From Cyclobacterium salsum (GTDB lineage Bacteria > Bacteroidota > Bacteroidia > Cytophagales > Cyclobacteriaceae): DNA of 64,000 nucleotides. Below, in pieces: positions 17,336 through 26,019 of this stretch (within the stretch, counting starts at the first letter, position 1; every line of letters begins with the position of its first letter). The translations under genes and the position numbers were made by a program. The notes beneath the pieces were generated by a model that saw only the letters and a program-made list of their open reading frames with translations, did not search any database and was not told the origin of the DNA. Location of the stretch: assembly GCF_010119245.1 (NCBI RefSeq), contig NZ_WNKG01000002.1:651738-715737 (forward strand). Direction: 5' to 3'.

Positions 17336-18736
17336 ATGGAAAATAAATTTTCAAGAAGGTCTTTTCTGCATGCCGTAAGTTTGCTGGCTGCCGGAACAGC
17401 CGTGAGTACGCCCCTGACAGGCTTTGGAATGAAAAGAAAGCTTAGAGTAGCGCTGGTGGGTACCGGTGTAAGAGGGACATCGTTTTGGGGAAGAAGACTG
17501 GTTGAGCAATACTCGGATATTCTGGAATTCGTGGGGCTGAGCGATATCAATCCCGGAAGGTTGGATTATGCGCTGGAATACATGAAAGTAAATTGCCCCA
17601 CATTTGTTGATTTTGACGAAATGATGGCCAGCACCAAGCCGGATTTGCTGATCGTCACGACCATGGATTCAACGCACCATGAATTTATAATCAAGGGACT
17701 GGAAGCGGGAAGCGATGTGCTTACTGAAAAGCCGCTCACCACCGATGAAAACAAGTGCCAGCAAATCCTTGAGGCAGAAGAAAATTCCAATAAAAACCTG
17801 ATTGTAGGTTTTAATTACCGATGGAGTCCTTACATCACCAAAATCAAAGAACTGCTTCAAAATAAAGAAATCGGGGAAGTTACCTCGGTCGATTTTCATT
17901 GGTACCTTAATATTCACCACGGTGCTTCCTATTTTCGCCGCTGGCATGGAGTGACCGAAAATGGTGGGTCGCTTTGGGTGCATAAGGCGACGCACCATTT
18001 TGATCTTCTCAACTGGTGGCTGGATTCAGACCCTTCCGAAGTATTTGCTTACGGGGACCTGGAGCATTACGGTAGCAACGGGCCTTTCAGGGGTAAAAAC
18101 TGTCGCGCTTGTCCCCACAAAGACGATTGCACGTATTATTGGGACATCACCAAAAGCCCAAGGGATATGAAATTGTATGCAGAAAACGAGCATCACGATG
18201 GTTATTTCCGGGATGGCTGCGTCTATCGGCATGAAATAGATATCTACGATAAAATGTCTGCCAATATCAAATATGCCAATAATGCTGTGGTGAACTATTC
18301 ACTGACTACTTACAGTCCGTACGAAGGGTGGAAGATAGCATTCAACGGGCAGAAGGGTAGAATTGATGCCTGGTTAGATATACCATTTATGAGTAACGAA
18401 ACCATGGACCAGGAAGCACTGCATGCGGCCGAGATGAATCAGAATGCCGGTGAAGACATGCACCGGGAGCCGCTGGTATTACATAAAAACTGGGAAAAGC
18501 CCCAGATTATTCAAGTGGTAAGTGAACGCGGAGGCCACGGGGGGGGAGATAAAAGGCTCCATGACAAAATTTTCAAAAACCCGGAAGCCGCAGACCCCTA
18601 CAAACATGCTGCAGGCATAAGAGATGGGGTCATGTCGGTACTTATCGGTGTGGCAGCACGAAATAGTATTAATAGTAAGGGCCCCGTTAAAATAGCCGAC
18701 CTTACCAGCATCAAGCCAAGCCCAAATCGAGCTTAA
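17336..18736 (+). CDS. exported Gfo/Idh/MocA family oxidoreductase with Tat-type signal
   Basis: A 466-residue protein starting with a twin-arginine signal (FSRRSFLHAVSLLAAGTAVS). The Rossmann loop VGTGVRGTSFWG (~residues 42-53) and TEKPLTTDE follow. An extra Cys-rich insert (CRACPHKDDC) lies mid-protein. Tat export fits a protein folding around NAD(P) in the cytoplasm. Exported members include GH109-type NAD-dependent glycosidases, so glycosidase activity is possible. A LacI-type operator lies upstream and a terminator follows. Confidence 0.88.
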   Translation: MENKFSRRSFLHAVSLLAAGTAVSTPLTGFGMKRKLRVALVGTGVRGTSFWGRRLVEQYSDILEFVGLSDINPGRLDYALEYMKVNCPTFVDFDEMMASTKPDLLIVTTMDSTHHEFIIKGLEAGSDVLTEKPLTTDENKCQQILEAEENSNKNLIVGFNYRWSPYITKIKELLQNKEIGEVTSVDFHWYLNIHHGASYFRRWHGVTENGGSLWVHKATHHFDLLNWWLDSDPSEVFAYGDLEHYGSNGPFRGKNCRACPHKDDCTYYWDITKSPRDMKLYAENEHHDGYFRDGCVYRHEIDIYDKMSANIKYANNAVVNYSLTTYSPYEGWKIAFNGQKGRIDAWLDIPFMSNETMDQEALHAAEMNQNAGEDMHREPLVLHKNWEKPQIIQVVSERGGHGGGDKRLHDKIFKNPEAADPYKHAAGIRDGVMSVLIGVAARNSINSKGPVKIADLTSIKPSPNRA

Positions 18737-18749
18737 ATCATTAGTTTTT

Positions 18750-18790
18750 CCCCTCCATGCAGGCCGTATCGACCTATGGAGGGGTTTTTT
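18750..18790 (+). terminator. Rho-independent terminator
   Basis: Arms CCCCTCCAT and ATGGAGGGG form a 9-bp stem followed by TTTTTTG. It ends the exported oxidoreductase transcript. Confidence 0.88.
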
Positions 18791-18836
18791 GTATTTGTCA
18801 CGAAAATCATCCGATTAATAAGTCAAGTTTACGAGT

Positions 18837-19223
18837 ATGAAAATTGAACACATTGCATTAAACGTACAACACCCACAAGCCGTTTCCGATTGGTATGAGA
18901 AAAACCTGGGCTTGAAGGTGGTTAAAAAAATGGCCAACGCCCCTTTCATGACCTTTTTGGCCGATGATAGTGGCAAGGTGATGATCGAACTGTATCAAAA
19001 TTCCAAGGCTCCGGTCTTGGAATATGCTACGTTAGACCCGTTGATGCTTCATCTGGCATTTGTATCGGAAAACCCGGAGGAGGAAAAAAAGCGCATGGTA
19101 GCAGCAGGTGCGGAACTCGTGAGTGATGATACCTTAGAGGACGGAACCCGCTTGCTAATGCTCCGAGACCCCTGGGGCCTGGCCATTCAGTTTTGCAAAA
19201 GGGCTAAACCCATGCTGAAATAA
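18837..19223 (+). CDS. VOC family (glyoxalase/bleomycin-resistance fold) protein
   Basis: A 128-residue protein made of two beta-alpha-beta-beta-beta modules. Metal-ligand candidates are H5 (KIEHIALNVQ), E near MIELYQN, H in LMLHLAFVS and the C-terminal LMLRDPWGLAIQF pattern. Substrate unknown; members include dioxygenases, isomerases and lyases. It stands alone between a terminator and the convergent DUF5777 operon (2 bases between stops). Confidence 0.85.
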   Translation: MKIEHIALNVQHPQAVSDWYEKNLGLKVVKKMANAPFMTFLADDSGKVMIELYQNSKAPVLEYATLDPLMLHLAFVSENPEEEKKRMVAAGAELVSDDTLEDGTRLLMLRDPWGLAIQFCKRAKPMLK

Positions 19224-19225
19224 CC

Positions 19226-20110
19226 TTAGTCAGGTTTAATCAACTGGAAATTTCGGGTGATATTGAAACCAAAATGGATGTCACCTTTAAAAAAATCACC
19301 CGTAGTGGAAGGAATATATCCGGTTTCTGTCATTTGTTGGCTATTGGTCAGGTGTAGCTGAAAAACATGGCCACCCGTCTCGATATCCACACCAAAAGAA
19401 AGGGGATTAGTGCTGCCGTTATTCTCGTTGGTAAAACGATGGTAATATTCCATGGTTAGGTGAACACTTCTGGTAATTCTATAGCTTGCACCAGCTCCCA
19501 GAGCGAAAAGGCCATTTTCTCCGCTTCTTTCGCTAACGAGGTTTTGATGAACGTAGGTAGGCATCAACTGAATGGCCGCCAGCTGATTCAATTTGCTTGC
19601 TAAAAGAAATTGATGGGAATAGCGTAATCTTCGTTCCAGGTTCATAGGTAACTCTGGTCTGCGTAACGTATTGACGGATGTATTCGAAACCCAGACTATG
19701 GAGATCGGAAGGTTTGTTTTAGACTGACCCTGGCGGTGAATGCCGATTTTGACGAATCCATCATATAGTTTGTTAAACGAATTTCTTCCAATCCCCAGCG
19801 TAAGCCAATCCTCCAATGAATAGTCGAGGCCCAACCTCATGTTTGCCTGGTCCATACCGAAAAATTGATAGGCTCCGGTATTGACTCTTCCGAAACGATG
19901 TGAAATCAGGAATTCCAAATTCCCTTTTCTTCGGGTTTCCACTGTGTGACCATTGATTAGCCTGACGGCTTTGAACGTAGAGGTAGGACGCTTCCAATCG
20001 GAATCGGTTTTACTTTCTGACTTCAGTTGATCCAATAGATTCTCCTGGGCTCCAGCAGGAAGGAAAAAATTAGACATTAAGAAGAAAAGGAGTAGGGCTT
20101 TGCGTATCAT
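19226..20110 (-). CDS. DUF5777 family beta-barrel protein
   Basis: A 294-residue protein with a signal peptide (cleaved near AGAQEN). The body is rich in amphipathic strands; RRKGNLEFLISHRFGRVNTG and QANMRLGLDYSLEDWLTLGIG are typical of DUF5777 outer-membrane barrels. It is the last gene of a six-gene operon and overlaps the YceI gene by 4 bp (ATGA). Function is unknown. Confidence 0.8.
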   Translation of the reverse strand: MIRKALLLFFLMSNFFLPAGAQENLLDQLKSESKTDSDWKRPTSTFKAVRLINGHTVETRRKGNLEFLISHRFGRVNTGAYQFFGMDQANMRLGLDYSLEDWLTLGIGRNSFNKLYDGFVKIGIHRQGQSKTNLPISIVWVSNTSVNTLRRPELPMNLERRLRYSHQFLLASKLNQLAAIQLMPTYVHQNLVSERSGENGLFALGAGASYRITRSVHLTMEYYHRFTNENNGSTNPLSFGVDIETGGHVFQLHLTNSQQMTETGYIPSTTGDFFKGDIHFGFNITRNFQLIKPD

Positions 20111-20649
20111 TTTTTTATTTCTTCAAATACAAAATTGGCAGTTACTTCTACCTCCTCTGCGATATTGTAAAACAGAACGGAGGGAATCTGAATATCATGG
20201 TCTTCCAGCTTAACCGGGAACACCGCTTCCATTTTAATTTGGTCACCCTCGATTAGAAGCGTACCCGAAATGTCGTAATTAACCGTGACACCATGAATCG
20301 TCAGTTTTCCTTTGGCGCGAGCATCCTGAGATCCGGTTTCGGATTGGCTGTAGCCGGTTAGCTTTCCGTCGAATGTAGCTTCAGGATACGTATCGGAATC
20401 CATAAATTTTTCGTTGAAGTGTTCCTGCATCAGGGATTTTGGAAAGCGGAAAGCTTTTATAGGAACCAGGAAGGCAAGACTTCCCGTTTCCGTGTTGAAC
20501 AACCCAGTTACCGCATTGTTTTTTGCCGTAATGTCCTCTACAGGGGCACTGCTAAAGAATACAACCTCTCCTGTTTCCGTTTTGTAATCCTGCGCCCTGG
20601 CCGTAACCAGGGTAAGCAGGCAAAAGATCGTTAAAATTATATTTTTCAT
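20107..20649 (-). CDS. YceI family periplasmic lipid-binding protein
   Basis: A 180-residue protein with an N-terminal signal peptide (ending near ARAQDY). The YceI lipocalin-like pattern is visible: GEVVFFSSAPVEDITAKN, FPKSLMQEHFNEKFMDSDTYPEATFDG and GKLTIHGVTVNYDISG. By family knowledge YceI binds polyisoprenoids or amphiphiles in the periplasm. It is translationally coupled to the DUF5777 gene and 6 bases downstream of the cytochrome-like lipoprotein gene. Confidence 0.9.
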   Translation of the reverse strand: MKNIILTIFCLLTLVTARAQDYKTETGEVVFFSSAPVEDITAKNNAVTGLFNTETGSLAFLVPIKAFRFPKSLMQEHFNEKFMDSDTYPEATFDGKLTGYSQSETGSQDARAKGKLTIHGVTVNYDISGTLLIEGDQIKMEAVFPVKLEDHDIQIPSVLFYNIAEEVEVTANFVFEEIKK

Positions 20650-20655
20650 AGAAGT

Positions 20656-21027
20656 TTAATTATCCAAGGCACCTTGATCTACCCAACAAAAGATGCTTTC
20701 TTTTTGAGATTCGCTAAGTTGTTTTCCGGATCCCTCAGGTGGCATGTAATCACTTTGGGTAAAGTTTTTGATCTGTTCTGCGTGTTGGAGAATATTTTCT
20801 TTCAGTGTTAGGTTTACGCGATTGGTTCCTGACACATGGCATCCTGAAATGGCGCAGTTTTGATTGATAATCGGAATGATGTCATTTGATAGTGATACCG
20901 ATTCGACGCACCGTTCCTCCTGGTCATCAGGTTCTATATCCTCCTCATTTTCACTCGTACAGGCTTGAAAAGAATACGAAAGGATCACCAGGAAACCCGG
21001 TAAAAGGTAGTTTTTAATAGTCATCAT
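20656..21027 (-). CDS. cytochrome c-like lipoprotein with CX4CH motif
   Basis: About 123 residues from the ATG at 21027, which overlaps the end of the CHRD gene. The signal ends in a lipobox (YSFQAC). The mature part has a single heme-type motif NCAISGCH, a CX4CH spacing rather than the usual CX2CH, and a downstream YMPPEGSGKQLSESQKESIFCWVDQGA. The latter resembles the Met-ligand MPP of planctomycete-type cytochrome domains. Covalent heme binding at CX4CH is plausible but unproven. The context is an envelope operon with YceI and DUF5777. Confidence 0.75.
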   Translation of the reverse strand: MMTIKNYLLPGFLVILSYSFQACTSENEEDIEPDDQEERCVESVSLSNDIIPIINQNCAISGCHVSGTNRVNLTLKENILQHAEQIKNFTQSDYMPPEGSGKQLSESQKESIFCWVDQGALDN

Positions 21028-21517
21028 TGGTGGTATTGTTAGGGTTAGAATCATTGTTTTCCTGGCTATTACTGCCAATATCGCCACGAGCAATTAACGT
21101 CGACATGGAGGTAGCACTTAGATGCACGTTAACATGACCGTCAAAATTCAACAGCTCCTCATAATTAATTGGCGTACCATCACCCATTTGGGTGACCACT
21201 GTTTCGCTGACACCCGTTTCGCCTGCGACATCATTTAGTCCAATGGCAATCCCACCACCATCACTGGCCGCATTTCGGTGAACATGGGCAGGATGAGCAT
21301 CTCCCGCAGTTGTTCCATCCAATTCAATGCGGATCAGGGTACTCGTCTCGCTTTCTTTGGTGAACGTGACGGTCCCCTGAATGGAAGGATCCGACACCGA
21401 ATTCAGTACATACTCTTTCTGGATCACCCGAGGACTTTCATCCTCCTTCTCACAGGCTATTGAGAAAAAAGCAAAAACTAATAACAGGATTATGTTTGAT
21501 TGTACGGTTTTCATCAT
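21014..21517 (-). CDS. CHRD domain lipoprotein
   Basis: A 167-residue lipoprotein (lipobox FSIAC, residue ~22). The CHRD pattern is seen in GTVTFTKESETSTLIRIELDGTTAG, HPAHVHRNAASDGGG and the closing FDGHVNVHLSA. CHRD domains are beta folds first described in chordin and common in bacterial surface proteins, without a defined activity. The C-terminal tail is Asn/Asp-rich. It lies in the sigma-factor operon and overlaps the next gene by ~14 bp. Confidence 0.82.
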   Translation of the reverse strand: MMKTVQSNIILLLVFAFFSIACEKEDESPRVIQKEYVLNSVSDPSIQGTVTFTKESETSTLIRIELDGTTAGDAHPAHVHRNAASDGGGIAIGLNDVAGETGVSETVVTQMGDGTPINYEELLNFDGHVNVHLSATSMSTLIARGDIGSNSQENNDSNPNNTTNDDY

Positions 21518-21526
21518 TTCTATTGT

Positions 21527-22720
21527 TTAGAATTTTAAGATTTGATTTGATGGGTAATAGTTGATACCGAAGAAAATGCCCATGCTTTTTAGATCCAGGT
21601 TTCCTTCGCCTATACCCACCAGGGGTATCCGGAAATAGGGCTCTGCCTGAATCGTGAATTTTTTACTTAACTTATGTTCGTAGCCCATTCCAATATTCCA
21701 CACGCCAAAGACATGCTGGTTATCACCATTTATTTCCATTTCCTGTGTGTAGCTATTTCCACTATAGTTTTCATAGGTTAGCGAATATTTTTCTTTCAAC
21801 ATGATATAAGAGGACAAGCCTGAGCTAATAAACCATCGGTTTTTTGATCTGCTGATGGGGTAATATTTCAGGTTTACGGGGATTTCTATTAGCCAGCAAT
21901 CTCCGATCATTTCCTGATGGGAAGTGTCATACCCCTCCCAATACCCTTCACCGCCCCGATACCTTTTTTGCCCATGAAGCGCGCCTACTGAAAATCCCCA
22001 TCTACGACTGATTGGATAATCCAGGCGAACACCGATGCTTCTTCCGAAAGCCGGAAAATGGTCGAATTGTATGGCACTGAAATCTGGTGAAAGCATTATT
22101 CCCAGTGCCATATTTTGGTGGTGAATGAATGGTTCGCTTGGTGCAAACTGAATGCCTGAGCCCTTATGAATTGCGATATTATTCTCTATCGGGGAAATGC
22201 GATTAAATTTTTCAAACAGGTTCCATTTCGAATCTGATTCCCATTTTAGGTAAGTGGGTTGAGCTGTGCCATCCGGTAAGTCCTCTTTCGGGAAAGAGTC
22301 AGAGGTTAGGACTTGACTGCGATGTTTTTTGGATGCATCTGCAGCCTGTTCGTTGTTATTCTTAACATTCTTCATTGACGGCATTTTTTTCGCCAGGATT
22401 TTTATCCGATAATTGTCATATGAATCTAATTCCGTTAGCATCAAGGTAGATGCTGACAATAGCGGAGTTTCGTCTCCTGTTTTAAAGGGACCGTCTGAAA
22501 CCGCCATCCAAACTGTGAAAAGAAGCCCTACGATAAAAAGAGGGCCTATCAAATACCACTTAAACCCATTGACAGGGCGAGCTACGTTTTTATTGGCAGC
22601 GATCCTTTTTTCAAACCGATCCCAGTCCTGAGAATTGTAGGGGATTTCAGGATCAGATGATAATTTTCTAAAGAAATCATCCAGCTCTTTATCAGTCATT
22701 TTTGACACCTGCTTTTTCAT
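21527..22720 (-). CDS. anti-sigma-like/outer-membrane beta-barrel fusion protein
   Basis: A 397-residue protein. The cytoplasmic N terminus MTDKELDDFFRKLSSDPEIPYNSQDWDRFEKRI (outline) resembles the short sigma-binding heads seen beside Bacteroidota ECF sigma genes. One TM helix follows (~residues 55-72), then a linker and a ~200-residue PorT-like barrel domain ending in FGINYYPSNQILKF. It overlaps the sigma factor gene by up to 29 bp. The likely role is a membrane-spanning regulator of that sigma factor. How a TM protein and a barrel share one chain is unclear. Confidence 0.75.
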   Translation of the reverse strand: MKKQVSKMTDKELDDFFRKLSSDPEIPYNSQDWDRFEKRIAANKNVARPVNGFKWYLIGPLFIVGLLFTVWMAVSDGPFKTGDETPLLSASTLMLTELDSYDNYRIKILAKKMPSMKNVKNNNEQAADASKKHRSQVLTSDSFPKEDLPDGTAQPTYLKWESDSKWNLFEKFNRISPIENNIAIHKGSGIQFAPSEPFIHHQNMALGIMLSPDFSAIQFDHFPAFGRSIGVRLDYPISRRWGFSVGALHGQKRYRGGEGYWEGYDTSHQEMIGDCWLIEIPVNLKYYPISRSKNRWFISSGLSSYIMLKEKYSLTYENYSGNSYTQEMEINGDNQHVFGVWNIGMGYEHKLSKKFTIQAEPYFRIPLVGIGEGNLDLKSMGIFFGINYYPSNQILKF

Positions 22721-23255
22721 GATTTCTAACAGTTAACATGGCTCTTAGCTTTTGTCTTGCCCGGTGGAGATTGGATTTCGAGGTTCCAGTGGAAATACCT
22801 AATAGTTCCGAAATTTCCTGGTGCTCGTAGCCTTCGATCACATATAAATTAAACACGGTTCTATATTGCATCGGCAGCGCCTGTATTAATTGGATCATGT
22901 CCATGTATTTCAGATCGTCTGAGGCAGTTTTACCGTGATCTGGGATTTCCGAAACATTCTCCAGACCTATATTTTGGGAATGGTTTTGATTTTTTTTGTA
23001 GTAATTGATGGCTCCGTTTATCAATATTCTTCTAAACCAAAGGGTAAAAGGACGCTTGGGATCGTATCGATCAAAATGGTGAAATACCTTCAGATAGCCG
23101 TCGTGAAGTATTTCCACGCTTTCTTCCCTGTTTGCCGAATAACGAAGGCAAATGCTCATCCCATAGCTGTAAAATTGCTTATATAGCTCTTCCTGACTCT
23201 TTCGGTCTTCTTTGGAAATCCCGTTTATAAGCTTATTTGACAAGTATTTTTCCAC
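22692..23255 (-). CDS. ECF RNA polymerase sigma factor
   Basis: A 187-residue sigma-70 family ECF factor starting at GTG 23255. Region 2 is seen in EILHDGYLKVFHHFDRYDPKRPFTLWFRRIL. Region 4 is seen in LPMQYRTVFNLYVIEGYEHQEISELLGISTGTSKSNLHRARQKLR (outlines only). It heads the operon and probably autoregulates it together with the downstream anti-sigma-like protein. Confidence 0.93.
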   Translation of the reverse strand: MEKYLSNKLINGISKEDRKSQEELYKQFYSYGMSICLRYSANREESVEILHDGYLKVFHHFDRYDPKRPFTLWFRRILINGAINYYKKNQNHSQNIGLENVSEIPDHGKTASDDLKYMDMIQLIQALPMQYRTVFNLYVIEGYEHQEISELLGISTGTSKSNLHRARQKLRAMLTVRNHEKAGVKND

Positions 23256-23603
23256 ATTTGCTGGGGTTGCTGGGTCGGTATTCGTCTATACACCAAGGTG
23301 AGTTAAATGGTTGCGTGGCAAAAAGTAATTTACATATTAGTAATGGTTACTCACTACATTTCCATCCAAATAATATTTTGACGTTAGTGATTAAAGCCGT
23401 TTTTCCTGGAATTCGTATCTGCAATTGCGGATTGAGGAGCGATTTGCCATCGTCAATTTCAACGCACTGTAAAGCAATCAAGGTTTCAGAGTTCTTGGGA
23501 GGGAACCATTGGTCAGATTTTACTCCCTTTATCCCTGTTATTACCTTATTTTTATTGAAATTATTACCCCTATTCGAAAAAATCAGGACCTTAAAAGAAA
23601 CAA
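23256..23603. other. intergenic region between divergent sigma-factor operon and PL11 gene
   Basis: 348 bases that must carry the promoters of both divergent units. I see no clear palindrome, no exact TAnnTTTG element and no coding signal on either strand. Confidence 0.5.
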
Positions 23604-25448
23604 ATGAGCCTTTTACATGGATTCAGTATCACCTGCTTCCTATTCGTTGGCACACTAAGTATCTCTCTTTTTGGACAGCGGCAAATGGAGTACCTCGACC
23701 GTGGATTGGTCGCCCTCAAAGACGGAAATGGGGGTGTTTTCCTGAGCTGGCGGTTGTTGGGAGACGAATCCGTAGATACTGGGTTTGACCTCTACAGGAA
23801 ATACGAAGGGAAACCTGCAGAGAAAATAAACAATGTTCCCGTAAATCAGACCACCAGCTTTTACGATCCGGAGGCCGATCTAAGCCAGCATCCCCGGTAT
23901 TCGGTTAGGAATGCTAGCCATGGACTTAGTAAACCAACACCGGTTTGGGATCAGAATTTTTTGGAAATCCCCCTGCAAACGCCGGAGGGCTACCGTCCAA
24001 ATGATACTTCCGTTGGAGATTTAAACGGTGATGGGCAGTACGAGTTGGTGATACATATGACCGGCAGGTCCAAAGACAATTCTCAGAATGGCTTTACCGA
24101 TCCACCCATACTTCAAGCCTATACCCTGGAAGGAAAGCGGCTGTGGGAAATCAATTTGGGAATAAATATTCGGGAGGGAGCTCATTACACCCAATTTATG
24201 GTATACGATTTGGATGGGGATGGCATCGCCGAAATTGCCTGTAAAACGGCGGATGGCAGTAAGGACGGATTAGGAACGGTAATAGGAAATGCTAGCAAAG
24301 ATTGGAGAAATGAAGAGGGTAAAATTCTGGACGGCCCGGAGTATTTGACGGTTTTCTCCGGACAGACGGGGCAGGCCTTGTCCACCGTGGACTACATCCC
24401 AGGCAGAGGGGATGTGTGCGGATGGGGAGGAGAAGGTGGAAACGGTGGAAATGACTGCAACGGAAACCGGGTGGACCGGTTTTTGGCGGGCATTGCTCAT
24501 CTGGATGGCAAAAGGCCGTCCTTACTTATGGCAAGGGGTTATTACGGTAGATCGGTTATTGCTGCCTGGGATTTTGATGGCAAAACGCTTCAATCGCGGT
24601 GGGTGTTTGATTCGGAAGGCCGGGAAAACCCCTATTCCGGACAGGGAAACCACAGTTTAAGCATCAATGATATTGATGGAGATGGGAAGGATGAAATTGT
24701 TTACGGGGCGATGGCCATAGACGATGATGGTAGGGGTATTTATAGCACGGGTCTTAGGCATGGCGATGCCCTGCACGTCAGTCGTTTTCACCCGGACTAT
24801 CCGGATCAACTGGTTTGGGGTATTCATGAAAACGAAACCAACGAGACCGGATTTGGGGCTGCCCTTTTCAATGCCAGAACGGGGCAGATTCTTTGGGGTG
24901 CCGCTGAGGGAACAGACGTAGGAAGGGGGCTGGCGGCGGATATTGATCCCCGGCATGAGGGAGCCGAATTTTGGTGGAACGGAGCCGAAGGATTGTACAA
25001 TTTTCAGGGAGAAGAAATTGGAAAAAAACCGAATAGCATCAATTTTGTCCTTTGGTGGGATGGGGATCTACTCAGGGAGTTGTTGGATAAAAATCGCATT
25101 GATAAATGGGATTACGAGGAAGAGCGGCTTCGTAATTTACTGACGGCAACGGGATCTGAATCAAATAATGGCTCCAAGGCGACTCCTGCGCTGTCCGCTG
25201 ATTTGTTTGGAGATTGGCGGGAGGAAGTGATCTTCAGAACGGAGGATAACCAGTCATTGAGAATTTACACCACTACAGAAGCTACGGCGCACCGGTTTAC
25301 GACGCTGATGCACAACCCCCAATACCGTCTCAGTATTGCCTGGCAAAACGTAGGTTACAATCAACCTCCTCACACGGATTTTTATTTAGGAGTGGGAATG
25401 GAGGCCCCTAGTCCGCTTGACATTGAAATCGTAAAGAAAAGGGAATAA
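23604..25448 (+). CDS. polysaccharide lyase family 11 rhamnogalacturonan lyase
   Basis: A 614-residue secreted enzyme with a signal peptide (residues ~1-23, cleavage near FGQRQ). The PL11 opening MEYLDRGLVALK and FLSWRLLGDES is followed by an eight-bladed propeller. Repeated Ca-binding loops appear as DLNGDGQYE, DLDGDGIAE and DIDGDGKDE. GWGGEGGNGGNDCNGNRVDRF is close to the active-site region of YesW/YesX. Such enzymes cleave the GalA-Rha backbone of rhamnogalacturonan I by beta-elimination, producing unsaturated uronate ends. No SusCD pair is adjacent. Confidence 0.92.
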   Translation: MSLLHGFSITCFLFVGTLSISLFGQRQMEYLDRGLVALKDGNGGVFLSWRLLGDESVDTGFDLYRKYEGKPAEKINNVPVNQTTSFYDPEADLSQHPRYSVRNASHGLSKPTPVWDQNFLEIPLQTPEGYRPNDTSVGDLNGDGQYELVIHMTGRSKDNSQNGFTDPPILQAYTLEGKRLWEINLGINIREGAHYTQFMVYDLDGDGIAEIACKTADGSKDGLGTVIGNASKDWRNEEGKILDGPEYLTVFSGQTGQALSTVDYIPGRGDVCGWGGEGGNGGNDCNGNRVDRFLAGIAHLDGKRPSLLMARGYYGRSVIAAWDFDGKTLQSRWVFDSEGRENPYSGQGNHSLSINDIDGDGKDEIVYGAMAIDDDGRGIYSTGLRHGDALHVSRFHPDYPDQLVWGIHENETNETGFGAALFNARTGQILWGAAEGTDVGRGLAADIDPRHEGAEFWWNGAEGLYNFQGEEIGKKPNSINFVLWWDGDLLRELLDKNRIDKWDYEEERLRNLLTATGSESNNGSKATPALSADLFGDWREEVIFRTEDNQSLRIYTTTEATAHRFTTLMHNPQYRLSIAWQNVGYNQPPHTDFYLGVGMEAPSPLDIEIVKKRE

Positions 25449-25516
25449 ATTTTTTACGTTTTTCAGGACACTTTTCCTGAACCGTCCGTATAGGGTAAAA
25501 AGCCAAACGATTAAGG

Positions 25517-25765
25517 ATGAAAAGTAAATGGTTGTTTTTGCCAGATGTTTTTCTGGTTTTGCTGGTATGCCTGACTTGTGAGCGGCATGAGATACCGCAT
25601 TCGGGGGAGAGGAGCCATTCGCCCCTTGCTAATGAGCCTGTTCAACACTCCGGGGAAAACCGCACGATGTTACAGGAACATGAAAAGCAAAAAAGCTTGA
25701 GAAAATTTATTCAGGCTGCCAATAAGTCATCCGGCAATTTGATAAGGCAATACATTAAAGAGTAA
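25517..25765 (+). CDS. small hypothetical lipoprotein
   Basis: An 82-residue protein with a hydrophobic leader and lipobox-like LTC at ~residues 19-21. A polar, His/Ser/Gln-rich mature part follows and ends in a helical segment. It lies 68 bases after the PL11 gene and before a terminator, so it may share that transcript. I do not recognise it. Confidence 0.45.
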   Translation: MKSKWLFLPDVFLVLLVCLTCERHEIPHSGERSHSPLANEPVQHSGENRTMLQEHEKQKSLRKFIQAANKSSGNLIRQYIKE

Positions 25766-25794
25766 GTTGGTGATTTTTTAATTATTCTTTTTGG

Positions 25795-25827
25795 AAAAGG
25801 TAGGTGCTCATGCGCTTACCTTTTTTT
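25795..25827 (+). terminator. Rho-independent terminator
   Basis: AAAAGGTA / TACCTTTT arms with an inner GTGC-TCAT-GCGC hairpin are followed by seven T residues in total. It ends the PL11 region transcript. Confidence 0.85.
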
Positions 25828-26019
25828 GTTTGCCTCGCATTCAACTTGAAAAGGAGTTGGGGCAACCGGCAAGCGACGTTGCTGAAATAGAATGACCAAG
25901 GCTGATTCGGTTGTTGTGCCGAAAATAGCATAAAATGGACCGTCGGTAAGGGTACTGTTTGAAATCAAGCTATTTTTAATTACTTTGTTTCGGATATTGA
26001 CGCTGTTGGCAATACTTAT

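Noticed and set aside
25461..25480. TTCAGGA-N6-TCCTGAA stem-loop after the PL11 gene as a terminator
   Set aside because: The T tract precedes rather than follows the stem, so it is not a standard terminator in either direction.
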